Program-made: the position numbers and the translations under genes
DNA from: Actinoplanes oblitus
Lineage (GTDB): Bacteria; Actinomycetota; Actinomycetes; Mycobacteriales; Micromonosporaceae
Direction of reading: 5' to 3'
NCBI RefSeq assembly: GCF_030252345.1
Contig: NZ_CP126980.1
Coordinates: 6,401,501-6,465,500, forward strand
DNA length: 64,000 bases
Shown: in pieces, positions 33,560 to 42,556 of the stretch
Layout: every line of letters starts with the position of its first letter
Position numbering within the stretch: position 1 is the first letter of the stretch
The notes under the pieces: model-generated
The model's input: only the letters and a program-made list of their open reading frames with translations
Told to the model about the DNA's origin: nothing
Databases searched by the model: none

Positions 33560-34798
33560 CTAGAGGCGTACTCCGAGCAACGCGTCCACCGTCCGCGCCA
33601 TGAGCGCCGGCGCCGACGTGTCATCCCCGGCACCGGACAGGACGGCGTCCGCCCACGCGTCCACCACGGCCAGCGCCGCCGGCGCGTCCAGGTCGTTGGT
33701 CAGCGCCTCGCGGACCGCGTCGAGCAGCCCGGCGCCGGACGGCCCGGACGGCGCGGCGGCCGCCTCCCGCCAGCGGGCCAGGCGCTGCTCCCCCGCCTTG
33801 CGCACCTCGTCGGTCCAGTCCCGGTCGGCGCGGTAGTGACCGGACAGCAGCCCGAGCCGGACCGCCATCGGGTCCACCCCGTCGCCCCGCAGCCGGGACA
33901 CGAAGACCAGGTTGCCCTTGGATTTCGACATCTTCTCGCCGTCCAGGCCGATCATGCCGGCGTGCACGTAGTGCGAGGCGAACGGGGCGGCGCCGGTGAG
34001 CACCTCGGCGTGCGCCGCCGAGCACTCGTGGTGCGGGTAGAGCAGGTCGCTGCCACCGCCCTGCACGTCGATGGTGTCGCCGAGCAGGCCGAGCGCGATG
34101 GTCGCGCACTCGATGTGCCACCCGGGCCGGCCGGGGCCGAGGTCGCCGCCGTCCCACGTCGGCTCGCCGTCGCGGGCGCCGCGCCACAGCAGCGGGTCGA
34201 GCGGGTCGCGCTTGCCCGCACGGTCGGGGTCGCCGCCGCGCTCGGCGGAGAGCCTGGTCATCTCCTCGCGGCTGAGGTTCGACTCGTAGCCCCAGTCCGG
34301 CGCGGCGGTGATGTCGAAATAGACGTCACCGGTGCCGTCCTCCAGACGGTAGGCGGCGCCCTTGGCGACGAGGTCGCTCACGTGGGCGGCGATCGCCGGG
34401 ATGGACTCGACGGCACCGACGTAGTGCGCCGGCGGGATGATCCGCAGGGCCTCCATGTCCTCGCGGAACAGCGCCGTCTCGCGCATCGCCAGGACCACCC
34501 AGTCCTCGCCGTCGCGCTGGGCGCGCTCCAGCAGCGGGTCGTCGATGTCGGTCACGTTCTGCACATAGGTGACGGTGTGCCGGGCGTCGCGCCACAACCG
34601 GTTGACCAGGTCGAAGGCGATCATGGTGGCGGCGTGGCCGAGGTGGGTCGCGTCGTAGGGGGTGATGCCGCAGACATACATGGTCGCGGTCTCCCCCGGT
34701 GTGACCGGATGCACCGACCGCCGGGCCGAATCGAAGAGCTTCAGCGTGGGGGCGTCCCCCGGCAGAGTCGGCACGTCATGCCCGGTCCAAGCATCCAT
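33560..34798 (-). CDS. mshC: Cysteine:GlcN-Ins ligase MshC (mycothiol synthesis)
   Basis: MshC joins cysteine to glucosaminyl-inositol in mycothiol biosynthesis, via a cysteinyl-AMP intermediate. The 412-residue protein resembles cysteinyl-tRNA synthetase: [16 protein letters not shown] (zinc Cys43 and HxGH signature at 51-56), [11 protein letters not shown] (zinc Cys), [14 protein letters not shown], and [13 protein letters not shown]. The tRNA-binding C-terminal domain of true CysRS is missing, which with the sequence pattern identifies MshC. Start ATG at 34798 ([10 protein letters not shown]). Its presence fits a mycothiol-making actinobacterium. It is followed upstream by the SCO1664 gene on the same strand, 108 bp away. 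Confidence 0.93.
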   Translation of the reverse strand: MDAWTGHDVPTLPGDAPTLKLFDSARRSVHPVTPGETATMYVCGITPYDATHLGHAATMIAFDLVNRLWRDARHTVTYVQNVTDIDDPLLERAQRDGEDWVVLAMRETALFREDMEALRIIPPAHYVGAVESIPAIAAHVSDLVAKGAAYRLEDGTGDVYFDITAAPDWGYESNLSREEMTRLSAERGGDPDRAGKRDPLDPLLWRGARDGEPTWDGGDLGPGRPGWHIECATIALGLLGDTIDVQGGGSDLLYPHHECSAAHAEVLTGAAPFASHYVHAGMIGLDGEKMSKSKGNLVFVSRLRGDGVDPMAVRLGLLSGHYRADRDWTDEVRKAGEQRLARWREAAAAPSGPSGAGLLDAVREALTNDLDAPAALAVVDAWADAVLSGAGDDTSAPALMARTVDALLGVRL

Positions 34799-34906
34799 GC
34801 CCGGAGCCTATCCAGCCCCCTCTGACGGACGCCGCCGGGCGTGACCTAAACCTCTGGATCGGCCTCCCGGGAATAACCGCCGCCGGCGGCAGACGACCGG
34901 GCGGGA

Positions 34907-35722
34907 CTAGATCGGCGGCCAGGGAATCGCCGGCCAGTCGGTGGGCGGTTTCGGAAACCGGCCGGCCCGCAGCAGCCGTTTCACCCGGAGCGCGAGGTGC
35001 TGCACCTCGGTGACCGTGAGGTGCTCCTCCAGTGCCTCTCCGAGCGACCCGCCCAGCTCGGCACCGAGCCGGGTGAGCACCCCGATCGCCTCGTCGAAGA
35101 GCGGTTTCCCGGTCCAGCCCCAGAGCACGGTGCGCAGTTTGTTCTCCACGTGGAAGCTGACGCCGTGGTCGACGCCGTGGATCGCCCCGGAGGACGGGTA
35201 GAGCACGTGCCCACCCTTACGATCGGCGTTGTTGATCACCGCGTCGAAGATCGCGAGCCGGGCCAGCCGCGGGTCGTCGGCGTGCGCCAGCGCGTACGCG
35301 TCACCGTCGTCGTCCCGCGCCGCCGCCACCGGAAACCAGCCCTGCGGCACGTCGTACGCCGGGACGAAGCCGATCAGCCCCTCGGCCGCCTCCGGCTCGT
35401 CGATCCACAGCTGCAGGGCGCCGGGACCGAGCGGCCCGTCCCGCAGGATGGTCGGCGGGACCAGCCCCCAGCCGGTCGCCCGGGACACCAGGTAGGCCGA
35501 GACCTCACGGCCGGCGAGCGTGCCGTCCGGGAAGTCCCAGAGCGGGCGCTCGCCGCGCACGGGTTTGTACACACACCGGCGGGTCAGCCCGTTCAGGCTG
35601 ATCTCGGCGCGCAGCGTGGTGTTCGAGGCGTCGACCAGGCGACCCTCGATCTCGATCCGGCCGCTCTCGAGCAACTCGAGGGCGTCAGCCTCGGCGAGCA
35701 CCTCGGTCGGCTCGGCTGTCAC
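34907..35722 (-). CDS. SCO1664-family protein (PI3/4-kinase-like fold)
   Basis: A 271-residue protein of a family conserved next to mshC and DUF3090. Motifs resembling the lipid/protein kinase-like fold are TLRAEISLNGLTRRCVYKPVRGERPLWDFPDGTL (nucleotide-binding strand with Lys), FDAVINNADRKGGHVLY (catalytic Asp-like) and HGVDHGVSF (metal-binding Asp-like). Activity is unknown. GTG start at 35722 overlaps the stop of the DUF3090 gene as GTGA, so the two are coupled; a longer frame to 35791 would run inside DUF3090. Confidence 0.87.
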   Translation of the reverse strand: MTAEPTEVLAEADALELLESGRIEIEGRLVDASNTTLRAEISLNGLTRRCVYKPVRGERPLWDFPDGTLAGREVSAYLVSRATGWGLVPPTILRDGPLGPGALQLWIDEPEAAEGLIGFVPAYDVPQGWFPVAAARDDDGDAYALAHADDPRLARLAIFDAVINNADRKGGHVLYPSSGAIHGVDHGVSFHVENKLRTVLWGWTGKPLFDEAIGVLTRLGAELGGSLGEALEEHLTVTEVQHLALRVKRLLRAGRFPKPPTDWPAIPWPPI

Positions 35723-36321
35723 CGGTGATAACCGTTGTGCCGGGGGCAGAGGTGACCGGACGGGTCGAGCGGCTGGCCGCAGAGCGGGCACGGCGGCCGG
35801 CCGGCGGCCACCACCCGGCGGGCCCGGTCGATGAACGCCCGGGTCGCCTCGGGGGTCAGCCGGACGCGAAGCCGGTCCAGGTCGTCGTCCGGCTCCTCGT
35901 CCTCGTCGTCATCGTCGTCGCCGGCCTCGTCGTCATCGTCGGCGAGCGGGTCGCCACCCAGCTCGACCTCGGGCTCACCGGCCTCGATCGCCTCGATCAC
36001 CACGGTGGCGGTGTCCACGTCGAAGGCCAGGCCCAGGGTGCCGACCCGGAACTCCTCGTCGACCGGGGTGTCCAGCGGCTCGTTGTCGTGCACGGCGAGC
36101 AGCGGCGCCTCCGGCAGCGTGACCCCGAACCGCTTGTTCGCCTCCAGCAGCAACTCTTCGAGTTTCTCGGCGAGCAGCGACACCTGGACTTTTTCCAGGG
36201 CGACGCTGACCACCCGGCCACCGCCGCGCGCCTGGAGGTAGAACGTCCGATCCCCGGGCTCGCCCACCGTCCCGGCGACGAACCGCTCGGGCGGCTCGAA
36301 GGCGTGCACCTGGTGGGTCAT
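35719..36321 (-). CDS. DUF3090 family protein
   Basis: A 200-residue conserved actinobacterial protein. The N-terminal half has FEPPERFVAGTVGEPGDRTFYLQARGGGRVVSVALEKVQV; a long acidic run (about 20 Asp/Glu near residue 135) separates it from the C-terminal RVRLTPEATRAFIDRARRVVAAGRPPCPLCGQPLDPSGHLCPRHNGYH, where CPLCG...CPRHNG is a probable zinc finger. No biochemical role is known. It is coupled to the SCO1664 gene downstream, and the phosphomutase gene lies 198 bp upstream of it on the same strand. Confidence 0.9.
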   Translation of the reverse strand: MTHQVHAFEPPERFVAGTVGEPGDRTFYLQARGGGRVVSVALEKVQVSLLAEKLEELLLEANKRFGVTLPEAPLLAVHDNEPLDTPVDEEFRVGTLGLAFDVDTATVVIEAIEAGEPEVELGGDPLADDDDEAGDDDDDEDEEPDDDLDRLRVRLTPEATRAFIDRARRVVAAGRPPCPLCGQPLDPSGHLCPRHNGYHR

Positions 36322-36519
36322 GCGGTGCCCCCCTTCGACATGCCCTTCCGGCCCTCGCCTGCAGGGTTGCTGGTGGGTGCGGCGTAGTGCCGCTCGGCGC
36401 AGGCGGTCATGTCCCTAACCCTATCCATCTCCCGCCCCGATCGCGCGGCCCGAACAGGCGGGTTCGCCGAGGGCGCAATAGGGCACACGCTGCGACGATG
36501 GCCCGACCACGGAGGGTTG

Positions 36520-37212
36520 TCAGATGCCGCCGCCGGCGCCACCGCCGACGGCCGCGTCGCTCTGCTCGGCGGGCCTTTCCCCATCGGATTTCTTCGGTAC
36601 GAGCGACGCCAGCTCACCCGTGTCGTTGACCCGCACCAGGAACGGCCGCGTCGGCGTGTACCGAATCACGGTGATCGATGCCGGGTCGGCCACGATCCGC
36701 TGGAACTGGTCGAGGTGCAGTCCCATGGCGTCGGCCACGATGGCTTTGATCACATCGCCGTGGCTGCACGCCAGCCAGAGCGCCTCCGGCCCGTGCTCGG
36801 CGGTGACGCGCTCGTCCCAGGTCCGGATGCTGGCGATCGCCCGCGCCGACATGCCGGCCATCGACTCGCCGGCCGGGAAGGTGACAGCGCTGGGGTGCTG
36901 CTGCACCACCGGCCAGAGCGGCTCCTTGGCGAGCTCCTTGAGCGGGCGGCCCTCCCACTCGCCGTACCCGCACTCGATCAGGCCGTCGTCGATGACCGGG
37001 CTGACGCCGGGCAGGGCCAGCTCGACGGTCTGCCGGCAACGGATCAACGGGCTGGACACCACCGCCGCCAGCGGCACGCCGAGCAGCCGGTCGGCGACCC
37101 GGGCGGCCTGGTCGCGCCCGGTCTCGTCGAGCTCCACCGGGCGGCGGCCGGCCAGCTCACCGGTGGCGTTCGCGGTGGTCCGGCCGTGCCGCAGGAGCAG
37201 GACGGTGGCCAC
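36520..37212 (-). CDS. Histidine phosphatase family (MSMEG_4193-type putative phosphomutase)
   Basis: A 230-residue phosphatase. The catalytic motif is TVLLLRHGRTTAN near the N-terminus; SSPLIRCRQTVELAL, ECGYGEWEGRPLKEL and LWLACSHGDVIKAIV complete the active site with the second His. The C-terminal 35 residues (LVPKKSDGERPAEQSDAAVGGGAGGG) are disordered. GTG start at 37212 shares a base with the stop of the LLM gene (TAGTG), so they are translationally coupled. The gene is a standing neighbour of DUF3090 in this group, where the pathway is still unknown. Confidence 0.9.
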   Translation of the reverse strand: MATVLLLRHGRTTANATGELAGRRPVELDETGRDQAARVADRLLGVPLAAVVSSPLIRCRQTVELALPGVSPVIDDGLIECGYGEWEGRPLKELAKEPLWPVVQQHPSAVTFPAGESMAGMSARAIASIRTWDERVTAEHGPEALWLACSHGDVIKAIVADAMGLHLDQFQRIVADPASITVIRYTPTRPFLVRVNDTGELASLVPKKSDGERPAEQSDAAVGGGAGGGI

Positions 37213-38264
37213 TAGCGGGCCACGCCGGCGTCTTCGTACGCCTCGGCGACCACACGCAGGGTGTCGATGCCGGACTGCAGGTCGCCGACGTACGGGCTGA
37301 TCGACAGCGTGCCGACGCCGGCCGCCGCGTACTCCCGGATCCGCTTGGTGATCTGCTTCTTGTTGCCGATGATCGAGGTGCGCTCGATGAACTCCTGCGG
37401 CACCGCCTCGGCCGCCTCGGCCACCTGCTTGTTCAGGTAGAGGTCCTGCACCCGGGCAGCCTCCTCGGCGTAACCCATCCGGACCGCGAGCTGGTTGTAG
37501 AAGTTCTGCTCCCGGCTGCCCATCCCGCCGATGTAGAGCGCCGCGTACCACCGGACCACGTTCGCGCAGGCCGCGATGTCGTCGCCGACGACCACCGGGA
37601 CGCTGGGCGCCACGTCGAAGCCGGCCAGCCCGTGACCGTGCTTGGCCCGGCCGGCCGCGATGTGCCGCAGCTGCTCGTCGGCGGCGTCCGGGGCGAAGAA
37701 GATGGCCAGCCAGCCGTCCGCGATCTCGCCGGCCAGCTCCAGGTTCTTCGGCCCGACCGCGGCCAGGTAGATCGGGATGTGGGTACGTGGCGGGTGGAAG
37801 CCCAGCTTGATCGCCTTGCCGGCGCCGCCGGGCAGCGGCAGCTGGTAGTGCTCGCCGTCGTACTGCACCCGGTCGCGGCGCAGCGCCATCGTGACGATGT
37901 CGACGTACTCCCTGGTCCGGGCGAGCGGCTTGGCGAACTTGACGCCGTGCCAGCCCTCCGAGACCTGCGGGCCGGAGACGCCCAGGCCGAGCCGGAACCG
38001 GCTGCCGGAAAGGGTGTCCAGGGTGGCCGCCGTCATCGCGGTCATCGCCGGGGTGCGGGCCGGGATCTGCAGCACCGCCGAGCCGATGTCGATCCGCTCC
38101 GTCTGGCCGGCGATCCAGGCCAGCATGCTGACCGTGTCCGATCCGTACGCCTCGGCGGCCCAGACCACCGAGTAGCCGAGCCGGTCCGCCTCCTGCGCCA
38201 TGGCGAGATGATCGGCGGGCGTGCTCCACGCCGTCTGGTAACCGAGACTGAGTCCGAGCCGCAC
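37212..38264 (-). CDS. LLM class F420-dependent oxidoreductase
   Basis: A 350-residue luciferase-like TIM-barrel enzyme. MRLGLSLGYQTAWSTPADHLAMAQEADRLGYSVVW starts the barrel, and SGSRFRLGLGVSGPQVSEGWHGV and the segment with HIPIYLAAVGPKNLELAGEIADGWL are typical of the F420-binding type. The reaction is not predictable. The GTG start at 38264 follows GGAGGGCAGGG. F420 use is widespread in actinobacteria and fits the other genes here. First gene of the LLM-phosphomutase pair. Confidence 0.88.
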   Translation of the reverse strand: MRLGLSLGYQTAWSTPADHLAMAQEADRLGYSVVWAAEAYGSDTVSMLAWIAGQTERIDIGSAVLQIPARTPAMTAMTAATLDTLSGSRFRLGLGVSGPQVSEGWHGVKFAKPLARTREYVDIVTMALRRDRVQYDGEHYQLPLPGGAGKAIKLGFHPPRTHIPIYLAAVGPKNLELAGEIADGWLAIFFAPDAADEQLRHIAAGRAKHGHGLAGFDVAPSVPVVVGDDIAACANVVRWYAALYIGGMGSREQNFYNQLAVRMGYAEEAARVQDLYLNKQVAEAAEAVPQEFIERTSIIGNKKQITKRIREYAAAGVGTLSISPYVGDLQSGIDTLRVVAEAYEDAGVAR

Positions 38265-38397
38265 TGCCCTGCCCTCCGGGAGAACCGAGATCTTGATGGT
38301 CCGCCCGCAAGCCTACTGACTACCGGCGGTCACGTTTCCGTCCGGTAACCGACGCGCCCTGACGTGCTGGAGGATTTCTTTGGCGGCGGAGTCTGAA

Positions 38398-38403
38398 TAA
38401 GGT
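38398..38403 (+). promoter_or_regulatory. -10 box TAAGGT for leaderless aldo-keto reductase gene
   Basis: TAAGGT is followed by TCACTC and the ATG at 38410, again the leaderless spacing. It faces the LLM operon promoter across a 145-bp gap. Confidence 0.5.
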
Positions 38404-38409
38404 TCACTC

Positions 38410-39405
38410 ATGCATCAGCGACCGCTCGGCCGAAGCGGGCTAGCGGTCTCGCGGCTCGCCCTCGGCACCATGACCTGGGGACGGGACACCGACCCCGACG
38501 ACGCGGCCGAGCAGATGAAGCTCTTCCTCGAGGCCGGCGGCACCCTGCTGGACACCGCCGACGTCTACGGTAACGGCGACGCCGAGGCGGTGATCGGCTC
38601 GCTGCTCGACCACCTGGTCCCGCGCGACGAGGTGGTGATCGCCACCAAGGCCGGGCTGACCCCGCACGGCTGGCGCCCCCGGGACGGCTCGCGGGGCAAC
38701 CTGCTGCGGTCGCTGGACGCCTCGCTGCGCCGCCTCGGCACCGACTACGTCGACCTGTGGCAGGTGCACGGCTACGACGGGCACACCCCGTTCGAGGAGA
38801 CGCTGTCCGCTCTCGACCACGCGGTGAACAGCGGCCGGGTGCGCTACGTCGGCGTGTCCAACTTCGCCGCCTGGCAGACCGCCCGGGCCGCCACCTGGCA
38901 GTCGGCCTATCCCACCCGCGCCCCGATCGTCGCCGCCCAGATGGAGTACTCGCTGGTGGAGCGCGGGATCGAACGGGAACTGCTGCCGGCCGCGGCGGCG
39001 CTCGGCTTCGGCGTGCTGGCCTGGTCCCCGCTCGGCCGCGGGGTGCTCACCGGCAAGTACCGCAACGGCCGCCCGCTCGACTCGCGGGCCGCCTCCGAGC
39101 ACTACGCGCCGTTCGTGCAGACCTATCTGGAGCCACGCAGCTCCAGCATCGTCGAGGCGGTGGTCACCGCGGCCGGCGGCCTCGGGGTGTCGCCCCTGGA
39201 GGTGGCGCTGGCCTGGATCCGGGACCGGCCCGGGGTGGCCGCCGCGATCCTCGGCGCGCGCACCGCCGGCCAGCTGCAGGGCGCCCTGCGCAGCGAGGAC
39301 CTGACCCTGCCCGCCGAGATCGCCCGCGCACTGGACGACGTGTCGGCGATCGACGTCGGCTATCCGGAGCGCGAGGGCACCGGCGACCCGCACGGATCCG
39401 GCTAG
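38410..39405 (+). CDS. Aldo/keto reductase
   Basis: A 331-residue NADPH-dependent reductase with a TIM barrel. RPLGRSGLAVSRLALGTMTWG opens the barrel; the catalytic set is Asp/Tyr in DTADVYGNGDAE, Lys in VVIATKAG and His in LWQVHGYDG. The NADPH-binding end shows GARTAGQLQGAL. Aldehydes or sugars are the usual substrates. The stop is 3 bp before the next start (sensor kinase), so it is probably the first gene of a three-gene unit. Confidence 0.92.
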   Translation: MHQRPLGRSGLAVSRLALGTMTWGRDTDPDDAAEQMKLFLEAGGTLLDTADVYGNGDAEAVIGSLLDHLVPRDEVVIATKAGLTPHGWRPRDGSRGNLLRSLDASLRRLGTDYVDLWQVHGYDGHTPFEETLSALDHAVNSGRVRYVGVSNFAAWQTARAATWQSAYPTRAPIVAAQMEYSLVERGIERELLPAAAALGFGVLAWSPLGRGVLTGKYRNGRPLDSRAASEHYAPFVQTYLEPRSSSIVEAVVTAAGGLGVSPLEVALAWIRDRPGVAAAILGARTAGQLQGALRSEDLTLPAEIARALDDVSAIDVGYPEREGTGDPHGSG

Positions 39406-39408
39406 CCG

Positions 39409-40527
39409 ATGCTGCGCCCGCTGGCCAGTGCCGTCACCTACCGGCGTGCGGTGTTCCTGCTGCTCGGCGCGGTGCTGGCGCTGCCCTACACACTCGGCAC
39501 CGGACTGCTCGTCCGGGCGATCACCGCCGAGCCCGGCAACTGGGCGAACAACGTGCCGGCCGCGCTGGCGGCGGCGGCGATCGCGCTGATCCCGCCGTTC
39601 CTGGGCGGCACCCGGGAGCTGGAGATCGCCGCCGTCCGCTCGCTGCTCGGCGTCGACCTGCCCGGCCACGACCGCGGCCACCGGATGGAACGCGAGACGC
39701 GGCTGCGGGCGGCGCTCTGGTTCGGACTGCACCTGCTCACCGGGGTGGCGATCGGCGCGGTGCTGCTGATCGTCCTGCCGGTGGGCATCCTCGCGATGGC
39801 CGGCGGCGAGGCGCTGACACCGGGCCGGGGCAGCTGGTGGTGGCTGGCCGCCGCGCCGCTGATCCTGGCCGGCGCCATCTACACGATCGCCGGGCTCGGC
39901 TCGCTGGCGGTGACCATGGCGCCGGTGCTGCTCGGCCCGTCGCAGCGGGAACGCGAGCGGCTGCTCGCCGAGCGCAACCGGCTGGCCCGCGAGCTGCACG
40001 ACTCGGTCGGGCACGCGCTGACCGCGATGACCCTGCAGGCCGGGGCGGCCCGCGCGGTGTTCGCCAGCGACCCGGCGTTCGCGCTGCGGGCGCTGACCGC
40101 CATCGAGGAGACCGGCCGGTCCGCCGCCGGCGAACTGGACGCGGTGCTCGGCATCCTGCGCGACGCGACCGCCGAGCACCACGCCACGCCGACCCTGGCC
40201 GACCTGGACCGGCTGCTCACCGACCAGGTCGAGGCGGACCTGGCCGAGGTGGACGTGTCGCCGCGGGTGTCCCGGGAGGCGTACCGGATCGTCCAGGAGT
40301 CGCTCACCAACGCCGCCCGGCACGGCGCCGGGCCGGTCACCTTGCGGATCCGTCAGGAGGAGGACTTGTTGATCGAGGTGAGCAACCGGCGGGTCGCCGT
40401 GCCACCGCGCCGCAGCGGCGGCCACGGGATCGAGGGCATGCGGGAACGGGTGCACCTGCTCGGCGGCTCGCTCCAGGCCGGCCCGGACGGCGAGAACTGG
40501 CGGCTCGTGGCGAGGCTGCCGAAATGA
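39409..40527 (+). CDS. Sensor histidine kinase (HisKA_3)
   Basis: A 372-residue kinase. Membrane helices occur at about 13-35, 45-65, 105-130 and 145-170. The phospho-accepting His is in RNRLARELHDSVGHALTAMTLQAGAA; the ATPase has AYRIVQESLTNAARHGAGPVTL (N box) and GGHGIEGMRERVHLLGG (G box). It overlaps the partner response regulator as ATGA. The signal is unknown; the short loops between helices suggest sensing within the membrane. Confidence 0.92.
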   Translation: MLRPLASAVTYRRAVFLLLGAVLALPYTLGTGLLVRAITAEPGNWANNVPAALAAAAIALIPPFLGGTRELEIAAVRSLLGVDLPGHDRGHRMERETRLRAALWFGLHLLTGVAIGAVLLIVLPVGILAMAGGEALTPGRGSWWWLAAAPLILAGAIYTIAGLGSLAVTMAPVLLGPSQRERERLLAERNRLARELHDSVGHALTAMTLQAGAARAVFASDPAFALRALTAIEETGRSAAGELDAVLGILRDATAEHHATPTLADLDRLLTDQVEADLAEVDVSPRVSREAYRIVQESLTNAARHGAGPVTLRIRQEEDLLIEVSNRRVAVPPRRSGGHGIEGMRERVHLLGGSLQAGPDGENWRLVARLPK

Positions 40528-41165
40528 TCGACGTGCTGATCGTGGACGACGACGAGCTGGTCCGGGCCGGGCTGCGCGCGATCCTCGGCGCCCAGCCGGA
40601 CCTCACCGTCGCCGGCGAGGCCGGGGATGGCAGCGAGGTGGTTCCGGCCGCGCTCCGCCTGCGGCCCGACGTGGTGCTGATGGACGTACGCATGCCGCGC
40701 CTGGACGGGATCCAGGCCACCCGCCTGCTCCTCGCCAAGTTCCCGGCCGATCCCCCGAAGGTGCTGGTGGTGACCACCTTCGCCAACGACGAGTACGTGT
40801 ACCAGGCACTCCAGGCGGGGGCCAGCGGCTTCCTGCTCAAGCGCGCCCGCCCGGAGCAGATCGTGGAGGCGGTCCGGGTGGTCGCCCGCGGCGACTCGCT
40901 GCTGTTCCCGGCCGCCATCAAGAACCTGGCCGCCGCCTACGCCCGGCCGGACGGGCACCTGGACGGCGCCGGGCTGACCGCGCGGGAGGCCGAGGTGCTG
41001 GCCCTGATGGCGGACGGGCTGTCGAACGCGGAGATCGCCGAGCAACTGGTGCTCGGCGTCGAGACGATCAAGACGCACGTCGGGAACGTGCTGGGCAAAC
41101 TCGGGGTGCGCGACCGTACCCAAGCGGTTGTCATGGCGTACAAGTCGGGGTTCATCTCCCCCTGA
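40524..41165 (+). CDS. NarL-family response regulator
   Basis: A 213-residue regulator coupled to the kinase. Receiver: VLIVDDDELVRAGLRAIL, DVVLMDVRMPRLDG (phospho-acceptor), VLVVTTFANDEY and GFLLKRARPEQ. DNA-binding domain: LTAREAEVLALMADGLSNAEIAEQLVLGVETIKTHVGNVLGKLGVRDR. All key residues are present, so it should be a standard two-component output regulator. Start ATG at 40524 overlaps the kinase stop. Confidence 0.93.
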   Translation: MIDVLIVDDDELVRAGLRAILGAQPDLTVAGEAGDGSEVVPAALRLRPDVVLMDVRMPRLDGIQATRLLLAKFPADPPKVLVVTTFANDEYVYQALQAGASGFLLKRARPEQIVEAVRVVARGDSLLFPAAIKNLAAAYARPDGHLDGAGLTAREAEVLALMADGLSNAEIAEQLVLGVETIKTHVGNVLGKLGVRDRTQAVVMAYKSGFISP

Positions 41166-41228
41166 GGAGGGAGCCGGAACCCTCGCCGCGGGGATCTCCC
41201 CGGGGCGCGCGCGAGCGAGCGTAAGAGC

Positions 41229-42287
41229 ATGACGAACACGGCACAGAAGGTGGCGGCCGGATGGGCCGCCGGCTACGGAACACTCGCGCTGGGCTGGGCG
41301 GTCACCGGGCACGGCTTCCCGTTCGGGCCGGGCGACCCGCGCAACTCGGCCAGCCCGCTGCGCGCCCTGGACGCGAGCGTCGGCGCCCCGCTGTTCGCCG
41401 GGGTGCTGCTCGCCACGGCGCTCGCCCTGCTCGCCATGGCCGGAACCGATCGGCCGAGCCGGTTCACCCGGATCGCGCTGGCCGGGTACCTGTGGCTGGT
41501 CGTGGCGGCGCTGCTGTTCGTGGTGGTGGACGTGCGGGCGCTGACGTTCGCCGGGTACCTGCCGATGCTGATCGGCGGGCTGCCGTTCGGCTGGCCACCC
41601 GTCGACTACGGCGCGATCTTCACCTGGGCGCTGGCCAACGAGGTCATCGCGATCGCCGGCGGCGTGCTGATCGCGCGTGCGGTGGTGCGCTGGCTGCGGC
41701 GTACCGAAAACGCTTGTGAATCCTGTGGCCGGACGGCCGTGGGCGGCGGCTGGACCGAACCGGAAGCGGCCCGGCGGTGGGGCCGGGTGGCGGCCTACGT
41801 CGCGGCGGTGATCCCGGCCCTGTACGCCGCCGTCCGGATCGCCTGGGGCCTGGGCATCCCGCTCGGTATCTCGCCGGCGTTCCTGGCCGACATGCACCGC
41901 ACCGGGCTGGTCTGGGCGGGTGTCGGGCTGGCGTCGTTCGCGCTGGTCGGCTCGGTGCTGACGATCGGCCTGACCCGGCGGTGGGGCGAGGTGCTGTTCG
42001 GCTGGCGGGTGCCGATCCGGCTCGCGACGATCCCGGCCGGCCTGGTCGCGATCTTCGTGATGTCCGCGTCGGTCTCGCTGTTCACCGGAGACGGCTCGGC
42101 GAAGCTCTTCACCGGCGAGGACCGGGCGGCGGTGCTGCCGATGCTGCTCTGGCCGCTGTGGTCGGTCGCGCTGGGGCTGGCCGCCTATGGTTACCACCTG
42201 CGCCGCAGGCCCCCCTGCGAGGATGGTGACCAGGGAGTCGATTCACCGGCGGGACTGGTGCCGGGATCGCGGGCGGGAGCATATTAG
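41229..42287 (+). CDS. Polytopic membrane protein, unknown
   Basis: A 352-residue protein with about eight membrane segments arranged as two groups of four. The groups are linked by a short soluble loop with CESCGR, a possible half zinc site or disulfide. The cytoplasmic or outer loops have no catalytic motif that I recognise. It starts 64 bp after the response-regulator gene and may be its target or a separate gene. A GAGCGAGCG stretch just upstream is the only ribosome-site candidate, so the start is uncertain. Confidence 0.7.
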   Translation: MTNTAQKVAAGWAAGYGTLALGWAVTGHGFPFGPGDPRNSASPLRALDASVGAPLFAGVLLATALALLAMAGTDRPSRFTRIALAGYLWLVVAALLFVVVDVRALTFAGYLPMLIGGLPFGWPPVDYGAIFTWALANEVIAIAGGVLIARAVVRWLRRTENACESCGRTAVGGGWTEPEAARRWGRVAAYVAAVIPALYAAVRIAWGLGIPLGISPAFLADMHRTGLVWAGVGLASFALVGSVLTIGLTRRWGEVLFGWRVPIRLATIPAGLVAIFVMSASVSLFTGDGSAKLFTGEDRAAVLPMLLWPLWSVALGLAAYGYHLRRRPPCEDGDQGVDSPAGLVPGSRAGAY

Positions 42288-42292
42288 ATCGC

Positions 42293-42484
42293 ATGGACTA
42301 CGAATACGCGCCGCTCCGGTTGCCTTCGAATGTCGATCGTCTGACCGCCGCGGCGCAGCTCGCCATCCAGGCCGAGTTCTCCGGCTGGGAGCTGGCCAGG
42401 GTCCAACTCTTCGCGGACGGCACCCGCAAGGTGATGCTCCGCCGCCGGGTCCAGCCCACCCCGCAGCCCGGCCTGAGTTACTGA
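42293..42484 (+). CDS. DUF5703-like small protein
   Basis: A 63-residue soluble protein, MDYEYAPLRLPSNVDR...FSGWELARVQLFADGTRKVMLRRR. The YEYAPLRLP and GWEL...R...DGTRKVMLRRR pattern is that of the actinobacterial DUF5703 family; role unknown. ATG at 42293. The stop codon is part of the stem of the terminator that follows. Confidence 0.8.
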   Translation: MDYEYAPLRLPSNVDRLTAAAQLAIQAEFSGWELARVQLFADGTRKVMLRRRVQPTPQPGLSY

Positions 42485-42517
42485 GAAAGCCCGCTCCTTC
42501 GAGCGGGCTTTCTCAGT
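42480..42517. terminator. 17-bp perfect terminator containing the DUF5703 stop codon
   Basis: ACTGAGAAAGCCCGCTC (42480-42496) pairs fully with GAGCGGGCTTTCTCAGT (42501-42517), loop CTTC. The TGA at 42482-42484 lies within the left arm. It serves the DUF5703 gene and probably also the convergent acidic-protein gene. Confidence 0.9.
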
Positions 42518-42556
42518 CACGGCAGGGGCGCGATGCCGCCGAGCGGAGCGAGGCCG

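Noticed and set aside
33194..34825. Large + strand open frame opposite mshC
   Set aside because: It mirrors the third-position GC of mshC; mshC has all signature motifs on the minus strand.
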